From: Fusobacteria bacterium ZRK30
Lineage (GTDB): Bacteria > Fusobacteriota > Fusobacteriia > Fusobacteriales > Fusobacteriaceae
Reading direction: 5' to 3'
Assembly (NCBI GenBank): GCA_024628785.1
Contig: CP102405.1
Span: 1,736,001-1,800,000 of the forward strand
Length of the DNA stretch: 64,000 bases
The notes beneath the pieces are model-generated. The model was given only the letters and a program-made list of their open reading frames with translations, had not been told where the DNA came from and did not search any database. Below are positions 7,530-15,536 of this stretch, piece after piece (position 1 is the stretch's first letter; each line of letters starts with the position of its first letter). Both the position numbers and the translations under genes were made by a program.

Positions 7530-7958
7530 CTATCCCTCTAATTGATCTATTCTTTTTTGGTGTCTTCCACCTTCAAATTCAGTAGTTAAGAAAACATCTA
7601 CCATTTCTAAAGCTAAGATATCTCCTACCATTCTTGCTCCCATAGATAATACGTTAGCATCATTATGTTCACGAGTCAGTCTAGCCATTGTTGTGTTTGT
7701 GCATAGCGCAGCTCTTACACCTTTTACTTTATTTGCAGCAATAGAAATCCCTATTCCAGTTCCGCAGATTACAATTCCTTTATCAGCTTTTTTTTCAACT
7801 ACTGCTTCTCCTACTAATCTTCCATATTTAGGGTAATCCACAGAATCTGTAGAGTTACATCCTAGATCTAAAACTTCATGTCCTTTTTCCGTTAAAAAAT
7901 TAATAACTTTTCCCTTTAATTCAAATCCACCGTGATCGCTGCCAATAGCTATTTTCAT
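7530..7958 (-). CDS. rpiB: Ribose-5-phosphate isomerase B
   Basis: At 142 residues this is a complete RpiB/LacAB-family enzyme, interconverting ribose-5-phosphate and ribulose-5-phosphate in the pentose phosphate pathway. Visible signatures are the N-terminal IGSDHGGFELK phosphate loop, DYPKYG, the catalytic-Cys loop GIVICGTGIGISIAANK near residue 66, and CTNTTMARLTREHNDANVLSMGAR. The terminal FEGGRHQKRI motif is also family-typical. It is the first gene of a likely rpiB-HIT pair. Confidence 0.96.
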   Translation of the reverse strand: MKIAIGSDHGGFELKGKVINFLTEKGHEVLDLGCNSTDSVDYPKYGRLVGEAVVEKKADKGIVICGTGIGISIAANKVKGVRAALCTNTTMARLTREHNDANVLSMGARMVGDILALEMVDVFLTTEFEGGRHQKRIDQLEG

Positions 7959-8153
7959 TTCTAATACCTTCCTCTTATATTTATTTATAATTATAAAAAA
8001 TTATCGTCTTATTATATTCTATATGCTTTATTTTTTCTAGGTTTGATTTTATTATTTTTAATTTAAAATTTATATCATTTAATTATCGGACTTTTGTTTG
8101 CGAACCATAAAACTATCACAATTAATTAATAAACTGGACATATTTAAATACTG

Positions 8154-8792
8154 CTATATATAGCTTATCTCTTCTACATTTTCTAAATGATCTATATTAG
8201 AAAAATTTTCCATCTTAAATTCACCGTCATTATAACTGATAGTTGTCACACTGGTATTTTGAGGTACCGGGTCTATCCAGAACTTATCCAAACCATGGCC
8301 TAATACATAGCCGAATATAACCTTCAATATCATCCCATGGCTGACTACCATGATATCTCCTGCTTTATTTTCCTCTACTAATTTTTCCAGACCTTCTATA
8401 GCTCTTTTTTCAACCTCTACAAAAGATTCTCCGGAAAAATCACTGGGGTCATATTTTACAGCATCGGTCCACAAATTCATAAAAGCTTCCGGATGTTTCT
8501 CTTTAAATTTTTCTTTTTCCAGACCTTCTACATCTCCAAATCCCATCTCCATAATCTCACAAAGCTCCAGGATCTTTATATCTTTTTCTCCCTTTAAGAT
8601 TCTGGCAGTGTGAAGTGCTCTCCCCTGGGGACTTGTATATATTTTATTAAAATCAACATATCTCAGTTTTTCGTAGAGAAGTTCTGTCTGCTCCACTCCC
8701 TCTTCGGTCAATGGCGAATTAAGATGCCCCTGTAATTTTTTTATAACGTTCCACTCGGTCTGTCCATGTCTAACAAAATGTATTTTTAACAT
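8154..8792 (-). CDS. Histidine phosphatase family protein (phosphoglycerate mutase-like)
   Basis: The 212-residue product carries the family signature VRHGQTEWN at residues 7-15, whose His is phosphorylated in catalysis, and the second catalytic region MVVSHGMILK near residue 150. SPQGRALHTA and GFGDVEG match the conserved Arg and acidic positions. Members include cobalamin/alpha-ribazole phosphatases, cofactor-dependent phosphoglycerate mutases and broad phosphatases; no neighbour here points to one of them. The gene stands alone. Confidence 0.9.
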   Translation of the reverse strand: MLKIHFVRHGQTEWNVIKKLQGHLNSPLTEEGVEQTELLYEKLRYVDFNKIYTSPQGRALHTARILKGEKDIKILELCEIMEMGFGDVEGLEKEKFKEKHPEAFMNLWTDAVKYDPSDFSGESFVEVEKRAIEGLEKLVEENKAGDIMVVSHGMILKVIFGYVLGHGLDKFWIDPVPQNTSVTTISYNDGEFKMENFSNIDHLENVEEISYI

Positions 8793-8868
8793 ACTTACTC
8801 CCTTTTCTATAAATTAATTTCTTATATTATATAAGTTTTTTTTTATTTTGTCACTCTATCTAAAAAAA

Positions 8869-8891
8869 GCAACGTGACGCTGCATCCAGAC
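8869..8891 (-). repeat. Conserved hairpin motif, copy B
   Basis: GCAACGTGACGCTGCATCC followed by AGAC. On the minus strand this is GTCTGGATGCAGCGTCACGT then TGC and a T run. It lies about 200 bases past the end of the zinc-ribbon gene at 9095, in that gene's direction. Confidence 0.7.
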
Positions 8892-9094
8892 AAGCACAAT
8901 TTAGGTTTTATAGTCTTTTATTTATTCCGTAAATTTTATCTGAAAATCCTGTATTTACTATGATAAACTAATGGTCCTATCACCTTTCTGATATAATTTT
9001 CTGGATAATAAAAAATCTTATACTTAAGTAAAAATTACTATGCTGATAAAATTAATTTATAATTCCTTGATATAATAATAAAAATAGAATTTTT
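8892..9094. other. AT-rich intergenic stretch
   Basis: Beyond copy B of the hairpin motif no ORF with a ribosome site and no clear terminator was seen here. Confidence 0.5.
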
Positions 9095-9448
9095 TTATAA
9101 CTTCTCCCCACATTTTGGACAATATTTAAAACTTTTATCTATTCCGGTACCACACTTTGGACAACTGATTTTTTCATAGATAATATCCTCTATATCGTCA
9201 TATTCTACTTTAGAACTCTCAATTATTTTATTGATTTTTTCTTCTTTGACTTTATATAAACTTCCACAAGACAAACAGTTTATAAAAAATACTTTATCCC
9301 AATGATATACAGGAATAAAAAACAAATCAAAACTTTTACTCTGTTGAATTAAAACCGCTTTTCCTTCCATACATCCTGTGCATTTAAACTTTACTTCTTT
9401 AAGTATTTTTCTTTTTTGTCCAATTCCAAAAACTCCTATAAAAAACAT
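9095..9448 (-). CDS. Zinc-ribbon protein, 117 aa
   Basis: The product has an N-terminal CTGC and CLSC pair (about residues 23-63), resembling a double-Cys zinc-ribbon/YdfR-like module, and a C-terminal zinc-ribbon CPKCGTGIDKSFKYCPKCGEK that is typical of zinc_ribbon_2 domains. An aromatic stretch SFDLFFIPVYHWDKVFFI lies between, a layout common in small clostridial and fusobacterial zinc-ribbon proteins that may bind membranes or nucleic acid. Specific function is unknown. No signal peptide is convincing. Confidence 0.75.
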   Translation of the reverse strand: MFFIGVFGIGQKRKILKEVKFKCTGCMEGKAVLIQQSKSFDLFFIPVYHWDKVFFINCLSCGSLYKVKEEKINKIIESSKVEYDDIEDIIYEKISCPKCGTGIDKSFKYCPKCGEKL

Positions 9449-9491
9449 CTTTCCTCCAACTCATCTATAATTTCCTCTATTATAACTTAAA

Positions 9492-9707
9492 TTATAACGA
9501 CTTACAAAAATTACCACAGATCCTGCTCTCAGGATTCAAATAAAAATTACCACTTGTACATCTTATCCTTGGCAATGAAGCAGTCCCGAACATATTATAG
9601 GTTACAGACAAGAGGGCTTCTGCATATACACATCCTTCTCTCACACACTCATAGTGCTTTTCCAGCTCTATCCTCTCCTCTTCCCTGGGTATCCTAAGCT
9701 CTGCCAT
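9492..9707 (-). CDS. Small cysteine-containing protein, 71 aa
   Basis: Not recognised. It begins MAELRIPREEERIELEKHYEC after a GGAGGAG ribosome site. Five cysteines occur (C..C in YECVREGC, then RIRCTSG and RICGNFC), spaced in a way that could bind a metal or Fe-S centre, but no known motif fits. The gene ends 43 bases upstream of the zinc-ribbon gene on the same strand and may be co-transcribed with it. Confidence 0.6.
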   Translation of the reverse strand: MAELRIPREEERIELEKHYECVREGCVYAEALLSVTYNMFGTASLPRIRCTSGNFYLNPESRICGNFCKSL

Positions 9708-9769
9708 CTATCTCCTCCTCAATCTGTTATTTATTTATAAAAGTTTTGCACTTTAAAAGCAGTTCTAAA

Positions 9770-9799
9770 AAAAAGACCCAATATATATTGGGTCTTTTC
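9770..9799 (-). terminator. Intrinsic terminator after threonine ammonia-lyase
   Basis: AAAGACCCAATA / TATTGGGTCTTTT stem with T runs in both directions, located 20-50 bases past the stop codon at 9821. Confidence 0.85.
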
Positions 9800-9820
9800 T
9801 GACTCTATATCAACTTCTAA

Positions 9821-11029
9821 TTAACCTAATATTTCGTATCCTTCTTCAGTTAATTTTGCTACAATTTTATCAGTATGTCCCTTATCAAAAGTTTCCAGTG
9901 TAAGTTTTACTTCCTGCTCACCAATTGCAAGGGAATTTTTATACATTGTTTGATTTAAAGTTAAGATATTAGCCTTTAATTCAGCTATTAATCCTAATAA
10001 TTTAGTCATCTCTCCGGCTTTATCCACTAATTTTACCTTTAATGTATATCTTCTGTTTTCACCGATTAAGGCTTTGTTAATGATTCTTTCCATAAGGTTA
10101 ACATCTAAGTTTCCACCAGATATTACAGATACTATATTTTTACCTTTAAGATCTAAGTCACTGTTTAAAAGTGCTGCTACCGATACTGCTCCTGCTCCCT
10201 CTGCTACTATCTTACCCTTTTCTAATAATAATAATACAGCTTTAGCTATCTCAGTTTCTGTAACAGTTACGAATTCATCTACATTCTCCTTGATGATCTC
10301 ATAAGTTAACTCTCCAGCTCTTCTTACAGCAATTCCATCAGCTATTGTAGCTTTTGAATCGATTGTATAAACTTCACCTTTTTCAATTGCACTCTTCATA
10401 CAAGGTGCATGAGCTGCTTCTACACCAATTACTTTTACACTTGGCTTGATTGCTTTTATAGCAGTAGAGATTCCAGCTAAGATTCCTCCTCCACCAATTG
10501 GTACAAGAACTGCATCTACATCTTCTAATTGATCCAAGATCTCCAATCCTATAGTTCCCTGTCCTGCAATTACAAACTTATCGTCGAATGGATGTAAGAA
10601 TGTAGCTCCAGTTTCTTTTTGGATCTCACAAGCTTTTGCATAGGCATCGTCATATACAGAACCGTGTAACACTACCTCTGCACCAAAGTTTTTAGTTGCT
10701 GCTACTTTTGCTAGTGGTGCGATCTCCGGCATCACTATAGTTGATTTTATTCCTAATTTAGTTGCACTAAGTGCTACCCCTTGAGCATGATTTCCAGCTG
10801 AAGATGCAATTACACCAGCTGCCTTTTCTGCCTCACTTAGGTTGCTTATCTTATTAAAAGCTCCTCTAATCTTAAATGATCCCGTTAACTGAAGGTTTTC
10901 TGTCTTTAAATAAACATTTCCACCTGTTATCTTACTTAACTCTTTACACTCTAATAAACAAGTGTCCTTTATAACCGGTTTTAAAACTTTTTGTGCCATT
11001 TGAATATCTTCTAATCTTACTTTATGCAT
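9821..11029 (-). CDS. ilvA: Threonine ammonia-lyase (PLP enzyme with ACT-like domain)
   Basis: This 402-residue enzyme deaminates threonine to 2-oxobutanoate and ammonia using PLP. The PLP lysine is in TGSFKIRGAFNK (about residue 51); ASSAGNHAQGVA binds the cofactor phosphate side, and the glycine loop is PIGGGGILAG. From about residue 325 a single regulatory ACT-like domain follows (RYTLKVKLVDKAGEMTKLLG...), the short form of IlvA/TdcB-like anaerobe enzymes. The start is ATG 11029 (MHKVRLEDIQ) with GGGGGATT upstream; a longer upstream frame lacks a ribosome site. It could serve isoleucine synthesis or threonine fermentation; no other pathway gene is adjacent. Confidence 0.93.
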   Translation of the reverse strand: MHKVRLEDIQMAQKVLKPVIKDTCLLECKELSKITGGNVYLKTENLQLTGSFKIRGAFNKISNLSEAEKAAGVIASSAGNHAQGVALSATKLGIKSTIVMPEIAPLAKVAATKNFGAEVVLHGSVYDDAYAKACEIQKETGATFLHPFDDKFVIAGQGTIGLEILDQLEDVDAVLVPIGGGGILAGISTAIKAIKPSVKVIGVEAAHAPCMKSAIEKGEVYTIDSKATIADGIAVRRAGELTYEIIKENVDEFVTVTETEIAKAVLLLLEKGKIVAEGAGAVSVAALLNSDLDLKGKNIVSVISGGNLDVNLMERIINKALIGENRRYTLKVKLVDKAGEMTKLLGLIAELKANILTLNQTMYKNSLAIGEQEVKLTLETFDKGHTDKIVAKLTEEGYEILG

Positions 11030-11142
11030 AATTAAATCCCCCGAATAATTTTTTAGTATTAAACTCCTTAAAACTATTATATAACTAAAGGTTAAAAAAA
11101 TGCAACATTTTTCGTTAAAAAATATCATTTATTTATACTCTT

Positions 11143-12000
11143 TTATGTCAATACTCTGTTTATTTGTTCTATTTCTATTACAAAATCACCGTTTTCCAAT
11201 ATCTCTTCCTCTAATAATTTATTTTTTATTTTATTATAAATATCCTCTCCCAGGATGTTTTTTAAGGTTTCACCATAGGTAACTATAAAGGGTTTAAAGT
11301 CATCTTCAAGGAAACCATTTGGATTTTCCCTTCTGAAAATCGGACTCATAGCAAAGTCTATATTTATACAGGATTTTGTATAAAAATTCTCTATAGTGAA
11401 ATTATTAGTAAAATCATCAGGCAGTGTAAAGTAGAGAGTATTTGTCTCTTCATCCAGGATTATCTCCAGTGGCCATATACTGCATATGAGTGGTTTATTA
11501 TCTATAATTTCTTTGGGACTCATATTTTTATCCAGACAAATCGAGTGCAGTGAGCACAGAGTCTGACCATTTTTAGGAGTATATGCACAGGCACACAGGT
11601 CTACCTCATTGCCTAAATACTTAGAAGGAACCAGCACATCCTCCTCTAAAATCATATCTTCTATCTCATCACTATCATTCCCCAGCTCCTCCAATATATC
11701 CAGAGTCTTGGTAAGTTTATTGTAACTCTCTTTATTCTCCAATATAAAATGTCTAATTTTTTTATTGAATATTGCCGGGGCATCACCGCAGCAGTGTTCA
11801 ACACAATTAAAACAATCAAAATTAGTTAAATTTGCAAACATTGCATAGTCTATAACGGCATTATATTCCTTTCCCTTCAGTGTAACTTTTGTTTCTATGG
11901 TATCTATTCCGCTAAAATACCTTCTGATCCTCTCTTCAATCTCCTCGCTGACTGTATCTAATCCACCCTTTGGATGGTCCGTAAATAAAAAATACTTCAT
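11143..12000 (-). CDS. Cysteine-cluster protein (YkgJ/DUF3109-like)
   Basis: The 285-residue product contains a cysteine cluster typical of the YkgJ/DUF3109 zinc/iron-chelating group: CFNCVEHCCG near residue 63, CACAYTPKNGQTLCSLHSICL near 137-160, and PLICSIWPLE near 170. These cysteines probably bind metal or an Fe-S cluster; the biochemical role of the family is unknown. It may be co-transcribed with the glutaminase-Nudix-UDG group upstream on the same strand, with a 61-base gap after the glycosylase gene. Confidence 0.7.
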   Translation of the reverse strand: MKYFLFTDHPKGGLDTVSEEIEERIRRYFSGIDTIETKVTLKGKEYNAVIDYAMFANLTNFDCFNCVEHCCGDAPAIFNKKIRHFILENKESYNKLTKTLDILEELGNDSDEIEDMILEEDVLVPSKYLGNEVDLCACAYTPKNGQTLCSLHSICLDKNMSPKEIIDNKPLICSIWPLEIILDEETNTLYFTLPDDFTNNFTIENFYTKSCINIDFAMSPIFRRENPNGFLEDDFKPFIVTYGETLKNILGEDIYNKIKNKLLEEEILENGDFVIEIEQINRVLT

Positions 12001-12061
12001 TGTTTTTCTCCTTCTATGGTTCTCGTTTATTATATAAAAAATTTAAATTTTTTATTGCTGA

Positions 12062-12781
12062 TTATACCTTTCCTGTCCACTGGACCAAGTCCCGTGTTTT
12101 TTCAAAACTTTCGCCATTCAAAAAATCTTTTGGATTTTTTAAGTTTCCACATATAGCCGGGTGATTGTGCTCTATTATCTGGGATTTCTCAATATACTTT
12201 TTATATTTCCCGGCTTTAGCCCCCCAGAGTAAAAATATAATATTATTATTTTTTTTCTCTATAAACCCTATAAGTTTTTCTGTAAAATTACCCCATAATT
12301 TAATATGACTCCCGGAATTTCCTATCTCCACAGTCAGTGCAGTATTTAAGAGAAGTACCCCTTGGGATTCCCAGGACTTAAATAATTCATTGGGGGGCAG
12401 AATATCAAAAGTTTTATCGCTAATTTCCTTTCTTAGCCTATCTACTGTAGGGATCTCCCCCATATAAGTTTTATAAATTAATTTCACCATATTTTTTAAT
12501 GAGGTATTTACCCCCTTGTCCATCCATGAGTCCTTCTCCACTTCAAATGCCAGACCTGTAGCGACTCCTTTCTGTGGATATGGATCCATGGCCAAAAGCA
12601 CTACTTTTACCCTGTTTAGATCATCTCTAAACACTTTAAATATATCTTTTTTGGCAGGAGTATAGTTGCTGATTGTTTCCATTATCTTCTCTATTTCCTG
12701 GATTATCTCTAAAGTAAAAAATTCATGATAGCTATCATGAATTTTATTATCCTCTAAAAATTTATTTTTGTCTAAATTCAA
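12062..12781 (-). CDS. ung: Uracil-DNA glycosylase family protein, divergent
   Basis: This 239-residue protein resembles family 1 UDG: AMDPYPQKGVATGLAF corresponds to the water-activating GQDPYH loop (the catalytic Asp is kept, the His is Pro-Gln), LLLNTALTVEIGNSGSH matches the uracil-binding Asn region, and HNHPA matches the HPS DNA-intercalation loop. It would start base-excision repair of deaminated cytosine. The changed first motif makes substrate range less certain. The start is TTG with AGGAGGG four bases upstream. It lies 9 bases after the Nudix gene; the set glsA-nudix-ung looks like an operon. Confidence 0.85.
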   Translation of the reverse strand: MNLDKNKFLEDNKIHDSYHEFFTLEIIQEIEKIMETISNYTPAKKDIFKVFRDDLNRVKVVLLAMDPYPQKGVATGLAFEVEKDSWMDKGVNTSLKNMVKLIYKTYMGEIPTVDRLRKEISDKTFDILPPNELFKSWESQGVLLLNTALTVEIGNSGSHIKLWGNFTEKLIGFIEKKNNNIIFLLWGAKAGKYKKYIEKSQIIEHNHPAICGNLKNPKDFLNGESFEKTRDLVQWTGKV

Positions 12782-12790
12782 TTTTCCCTC

Positions 12791-13231
12791 CTAAATTTTT
12801 TTAGCTTTAAATTCAAATTTTTCTCCATTTTTTATCAAATATTTTTTTATAAATTCTCCCTGAATCTCTGGATAGGTAAGATTTGAAGGGATTTCTTCCA
12901 CCAGAATTTTATCCTCCATCTCAAAATTAGGCAGATCACCAAATTTATTTATTGCAGCCATAAAAACACTTCCATAATTCAAGTCTCCATCTCTTTCTAC
13001 ACTATAATCACATAGATAGGTCAGCTCAAAACTGGTTGCACCGCTTTCTTCATACAACTCCCTCTTAGCTGCCATCTCTGCTGTTTCACCTTTTTCTATG
13101 TGTCCCCCAGGCAGCTCCAGGGTGTCTCTCTCTTCATGTTTAACTAAAACTAATTTTCCTTCGTACAGGGGAATAATTACCGAATATTTTTTCTTATCCA
13201 CAGCATTTTGATTATAAAATTTTATCTCCAT
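12791..13231 (-). CDS. Nudix hydrolase
   Basis: The Nudix box is complete: GGHIEKGETAEMAAKRELYEESGA fits GX5EX7REUXEEXGU (shown here by its key G, E, RE and EE positions, about residues 42-64 of 146). Nudix enzymes cleave nucleoside diphosphate derivatives with Mg2+. The following Asp-rich strand (MAAINKFGDLPNFEMEDK) is consistent with an NTP pyrophosphatase-type fold, but the substrate cannot be predicted. It sits between glutaminase and uracil-DNA glycosylase genes, with gaps of 31 and 9 bases. Confidence 0.9.
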   Translation of the reverse strand: MEIKFYNQNAVDKKKYSVIIPLYEGKLVLVKHEERDTLELPGGHIEKGETAEMAAKRELYEESGATSFELTYLCDYSVERDGDLNYGSVFMAAINKFGDLPNFEMEDKILVEEIPSNLTYPEIQGEFIKKYLIKNGEKFEFKAKKI

Positions 13232-13262
13232 AAAAGCCTCCCTTATCTCTAAATTACATTTT

Positions 13263-14177
13263 TTAAAATATGCTTAGATCCAATTCTTTGGACAGATCTT
13301 CCAATATACCGTCTCCACCTATGGAGTTACCTTTTTTATCCAAAGCCGGACCATATATTCCTATCCCCATCTTATTCGGAAGAACAGACATTATTCCTCC
13401 TCCTACTCCACTTTTAGATGGTATTCCTACTTTTAAAGCAAACTCTCCTGATCCATCATACATTCCACAGGTCATCATCAACGACTTTACAACCTTAGCC
13501 TCATAATCAGATATTATTTTTTCCCCAGTAGACAGCCTTCCGTTTCTAGCCAAAAACATCCCAACCATAGCAAGATCCATTGTAGTTACTTCTATAGAAC
13601 ACTGTTTAAAGTATACATCCAGACTCTCTTCTACAGAAGATTCTATTACACCCTGATCCTTCATAAAGTAAGCCATAGCCCTGTTTTTATTTCCAGTCCT
13701 GTTTTCTCCTGAATATATCTCCTCATTGTATGTCAATGTATCGTTTTCAGTTACCAGTTTGAAAAAATCCAACAGTCTCTCAAACTTCTCTTCCTTATTC
13801 TCTCCCTTTATCATAGATGAAACTGCTATAGCTCCGGCATTTATCATTGGATTGTAAGGTTTTTTTATAATAGCTGTTTCCAGTCTGATCATAGAATTAA
13901 AAGCATCTCCTGTAGGCTCAGTGCCCACTTTTGAAAATACATAATCTACACCATTATCCAACATAGCCAGCATAAGGGCTATGGGTTTAGATACACTTTG
14001 AATAGTAAATTTTTTATCATAATCACCATAAAAATACCTATTTCCATCCATATCTAATAAGCATATCCCCAAATCCTCTTTTTCTGCTTTATCCAGTCCA
14101 GGTATATAGTTTGCTACATTCCCAAATTTTGTTTTAATTTTATTTTTTTTTACTATTTTATCTAAAAGAATTTCCAT
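13263..14177 (-). CDS. glsA: Glutaminase A
   Basis: The 304-residue product is full length for bacterial glutaminase, a serine-dependent enzyme related to beta-lactamases that converts glutamine to glutamate and ammonia. The catalytic S-x-x-K is in FTIQSVSKPIAL (about residues 58-69). The motifs NPMINAGAIA, NRAMAYFMK, CSIEVTTMDLA and the SKSGVGGGI loop are all present. It is the first gene of a probable operon with the Nudix and UDG genes. GGGGGAGAG lies before the ATG. Confidence 0.95.
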   Translation of the reverse strand: MEILLDKIVKKNKIKTKFGNVANYIPGLDKAEKEDLGICLLDMDGNRYFYGDYDKKFTIQSVSKPIALMLAMLDNGVDYVFSKVGTEPTGDAFNSMIRLETAIIKKPYNPMINAGAIAVSSMIKGENKEEKFERLLDFFKLVTENDTLTYNEEIYSGENRTGNKNRAMAYFMKDQGVIESSVEESLDVYFKQCSIEVTTMDLAMVGMFLARNGRLSTGEKIISDYEAKVVKSLMMTCGMYDGSGEFALKVGIPSKSGVGGGIMSVLPNKMGIGIYGPALDKKGNSIGGDGILEDLSKELDLSIF

Positions 14178-14446
14178 CTCTCTCCCCCATATATTATGTT
14201 CATTTTAAAAAAAATAAATATCAAAAATGACAATTATTTTTTTATTTTGTTTACCTAAAGTTTACCACATCATCCATTAAAATAAAAGCTAATACAACTT
14301 TATTCATAGATGTTTTAGAGGTAATAATCTTTATAAAAATTAAAGTACTTTTTTTGCTCCTAAAAAAAATTAACTTTAATAAGTTGATAAAAGTTTTTAG
14401 TGATTTATATAAAATATCAGATTTTATAGGAATAAAAACACTGAAC
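14178..14446. other. AT-rich intergenic stretch between divergent genes
   Basis: Very AT-rich sequence between glsA and the PhnA-like gene. It probably holds the glsA promoter, which I could not place; no convincing ORF was seen. Confidence 0.5.
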
Positions 14447-14475
14447 TTGATTTTCATATCAAAATATTGTATAAT
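14447..14475 (+). promoter_or_regulatory. Sigma-70 promoter of the PhnA-like gene
   Basis: TTGATT at 14447-14452 and TATAAT at 14470-14475 with a 17-base spacer, about 85 bases before the start codon. Confidence 0.75.
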
Positions 14476-14558
14476 ATTGTGCTTGAGTTTTTTTTTATTT
14501 TGTATAAAAAACTATAGTTAAAAAATAAATTACAGATAGTAAAAGGAGAAATAAAATC

Positions 14559-14897
14559 ATGAAAACTTTACCAAATTGTCCAAAATGCAATTCAGAATAT
14601 ACATATGAAGATGGAAACCTTATGGTCTGTCCTGAATGTTCATACGAGTGGAACCCAGAGATCGAAGCTGAAGAAAATGCAGAAAAGGTGTACAAAGATA
14701 GCAATGGAAATATCTTAGTAGACGGAGATACAGTTAGCGTAATCAAAGATCTTAAAGTAAAAGGAAGTTCCCTTGTAGTAAAAAAAGGAACTAAAGTTAG
14801 AAACATAAGATTAGTAGATGCAGATCATGACATCAAATGTAAAATTGATGGAATTGGGTCTATGGAATTAAAAACTGAATTTGTAAAAAAAATATAG
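14559..14897 (+). CDS. PhnA/YjdM-family zinc-ribbon protein
   Basis: The 112-residue protein matches the YjdM/PhnA family (once linked to alkylphosphonate use, in fact of unknown function). It has the N-terminal zinc ribbon [16 protein letters not shown] followed by [10 protein letters not shown], then the PhnA domain with [26 protein letters not shown] and [20 protein letters not shown] precedes the ATG. It is a single-gene unit with a good promoter upstream and a very strong terminator downstream. Confidence 0.93.
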   Translation: MKTLPNCPKCNSEYTYEDGNLMVCPECSYEWNPEIEAEENAEKVYKDSNGNILVDGDTVSVIKDLKVKGSSLVVKKGTKVRNIRLVDADHDIKCKIDGIGSMELKTEFVKKI

Positions 14898-14902
14898 ATT
14901 CT

Positions 14903-14957
14903 TAATCTCCCTAATTAATTAGACTTGTTATCTAATTAATTAGGGAGATTTTTTATT
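14903..14957 (+). terminator. Long perfect terminator after the PhnA-like gene
   Basis: AATCTCCCTAATTAATTAGA pairs completely with its complement (20 base pairs, loop about 7 bases) and is followed by TTTTTTATTT. Confidence 0.92.
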
Positions 14958-15039
14958 TGTATAAAAAAGGAAATACAAATTTAAGGTGTAGATTATAATT
15001 AGAGTGAAAATTTAAAAAAATTAACCAGGGGTGATTATT

Positions 15040-15267
15040 ATGTCTAAACATTATCATGAAAAATTTATAGCTTATATAAAACATCTGCTTGAAATTGAAA
15101 AACATTCTATGGAGAATATCTCTAAGAAAACAGGGATCCCTATGGATGATCTAAAAAAATTCCATGAAGAGGATGATATTGCCAACAAATTTGAATATGA
15201 AAAATTAATTGAAGCATTTGACCCGGATAAAAAAGATGAGAAAAATAAAACTGAGGAAAGTAAATAG
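15040..15267 (+). CDS. Small uncharacterised protein, 75 aa
   Basis: Not recognised. ATG 15040 is chosen because AGGGGTG lies five bases upstream; a GTG at 15031 would overlap that site. The product (MSKHYHEKFIAYIKHLLE...) looks helical, contains a helix-turn-helix-like stretch (HSMENISKKTGIPMDDLKKF) and ends in a charged KKDEKNKTEESK tail. The segment resembles the recognition part of small XRE-type repressors but is too short for a firm call. It has its own terminator. Confidence 0.6.
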   Translation: MSKHYHEKFIAYIKHLLEIEKHSMENISKKTGIPMDDLKKFHEEDDIANKFEYEKLIEAFDPDKKDEKNKTEESK

Positions 15268-15285
15268 AAAGCAATAAAATATTAA

Positions 15286-15318
15286 AAAAAAAATCTCCCA
15301 TGTGGAGATTTTTTTTAT
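15286..15318 (+). terminator. Intrinsic terminator
   Basis: AAAATCTCC / GGAGATTTT hairpin followed by TTTTTT, just past the stop codon at 15267. Confidence 0.85.
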
Positions 15319-15335
15319 CTCGAGGAATTATATCT

Positions 15336-15358
15336 GTCTGGATGCAACGTCACGTTGC
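15336..15358 (+). repeat. Conserved hairpin motif, copy C
   Basis: GTCTGGATGCAACGTCACGT followed by TGC, then TTTTTTATTTTTTT. Same element as at 6957 and 8869, here on the plus strand. GCAACG / CGTTGC is the stem. It lies just beyond a strong conventional terminator, so it is not needed to end the preceding gene. Confidence 0.7.
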
Positions 15359-15536
15359 TTTTTTATTTTTTTATTGGTATTATTATCTTAAAAGCTGAAC
15401 TACCGCAATATTCTTAAGCCTTTAAAATCATCATTAAGTATTTTAAGAAAAATTTAAAAGATAATTTAAAGAAGCTTGACATTTATAAGAATTTACCGGG
15501 AAACATCAGTTAAACATCGATGTTAGAGGAGGTAAA

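Noticed and set aside
14251-14457. 68-codon minus-strand ORF upstream of the PhnA-like gene
   Set aside because: No ribosome site, low-complexity Ile/Lys/Phe content, and it covers the promoter of the PhnA-like gene.
15470-15536. LexA-type SOS box upstream of sbcD
   Set aside because: A partial inverted repeat (AACATC / GATGTT) is seen, but the motif for this phylum is not known to me and the spacing is arbitrary.
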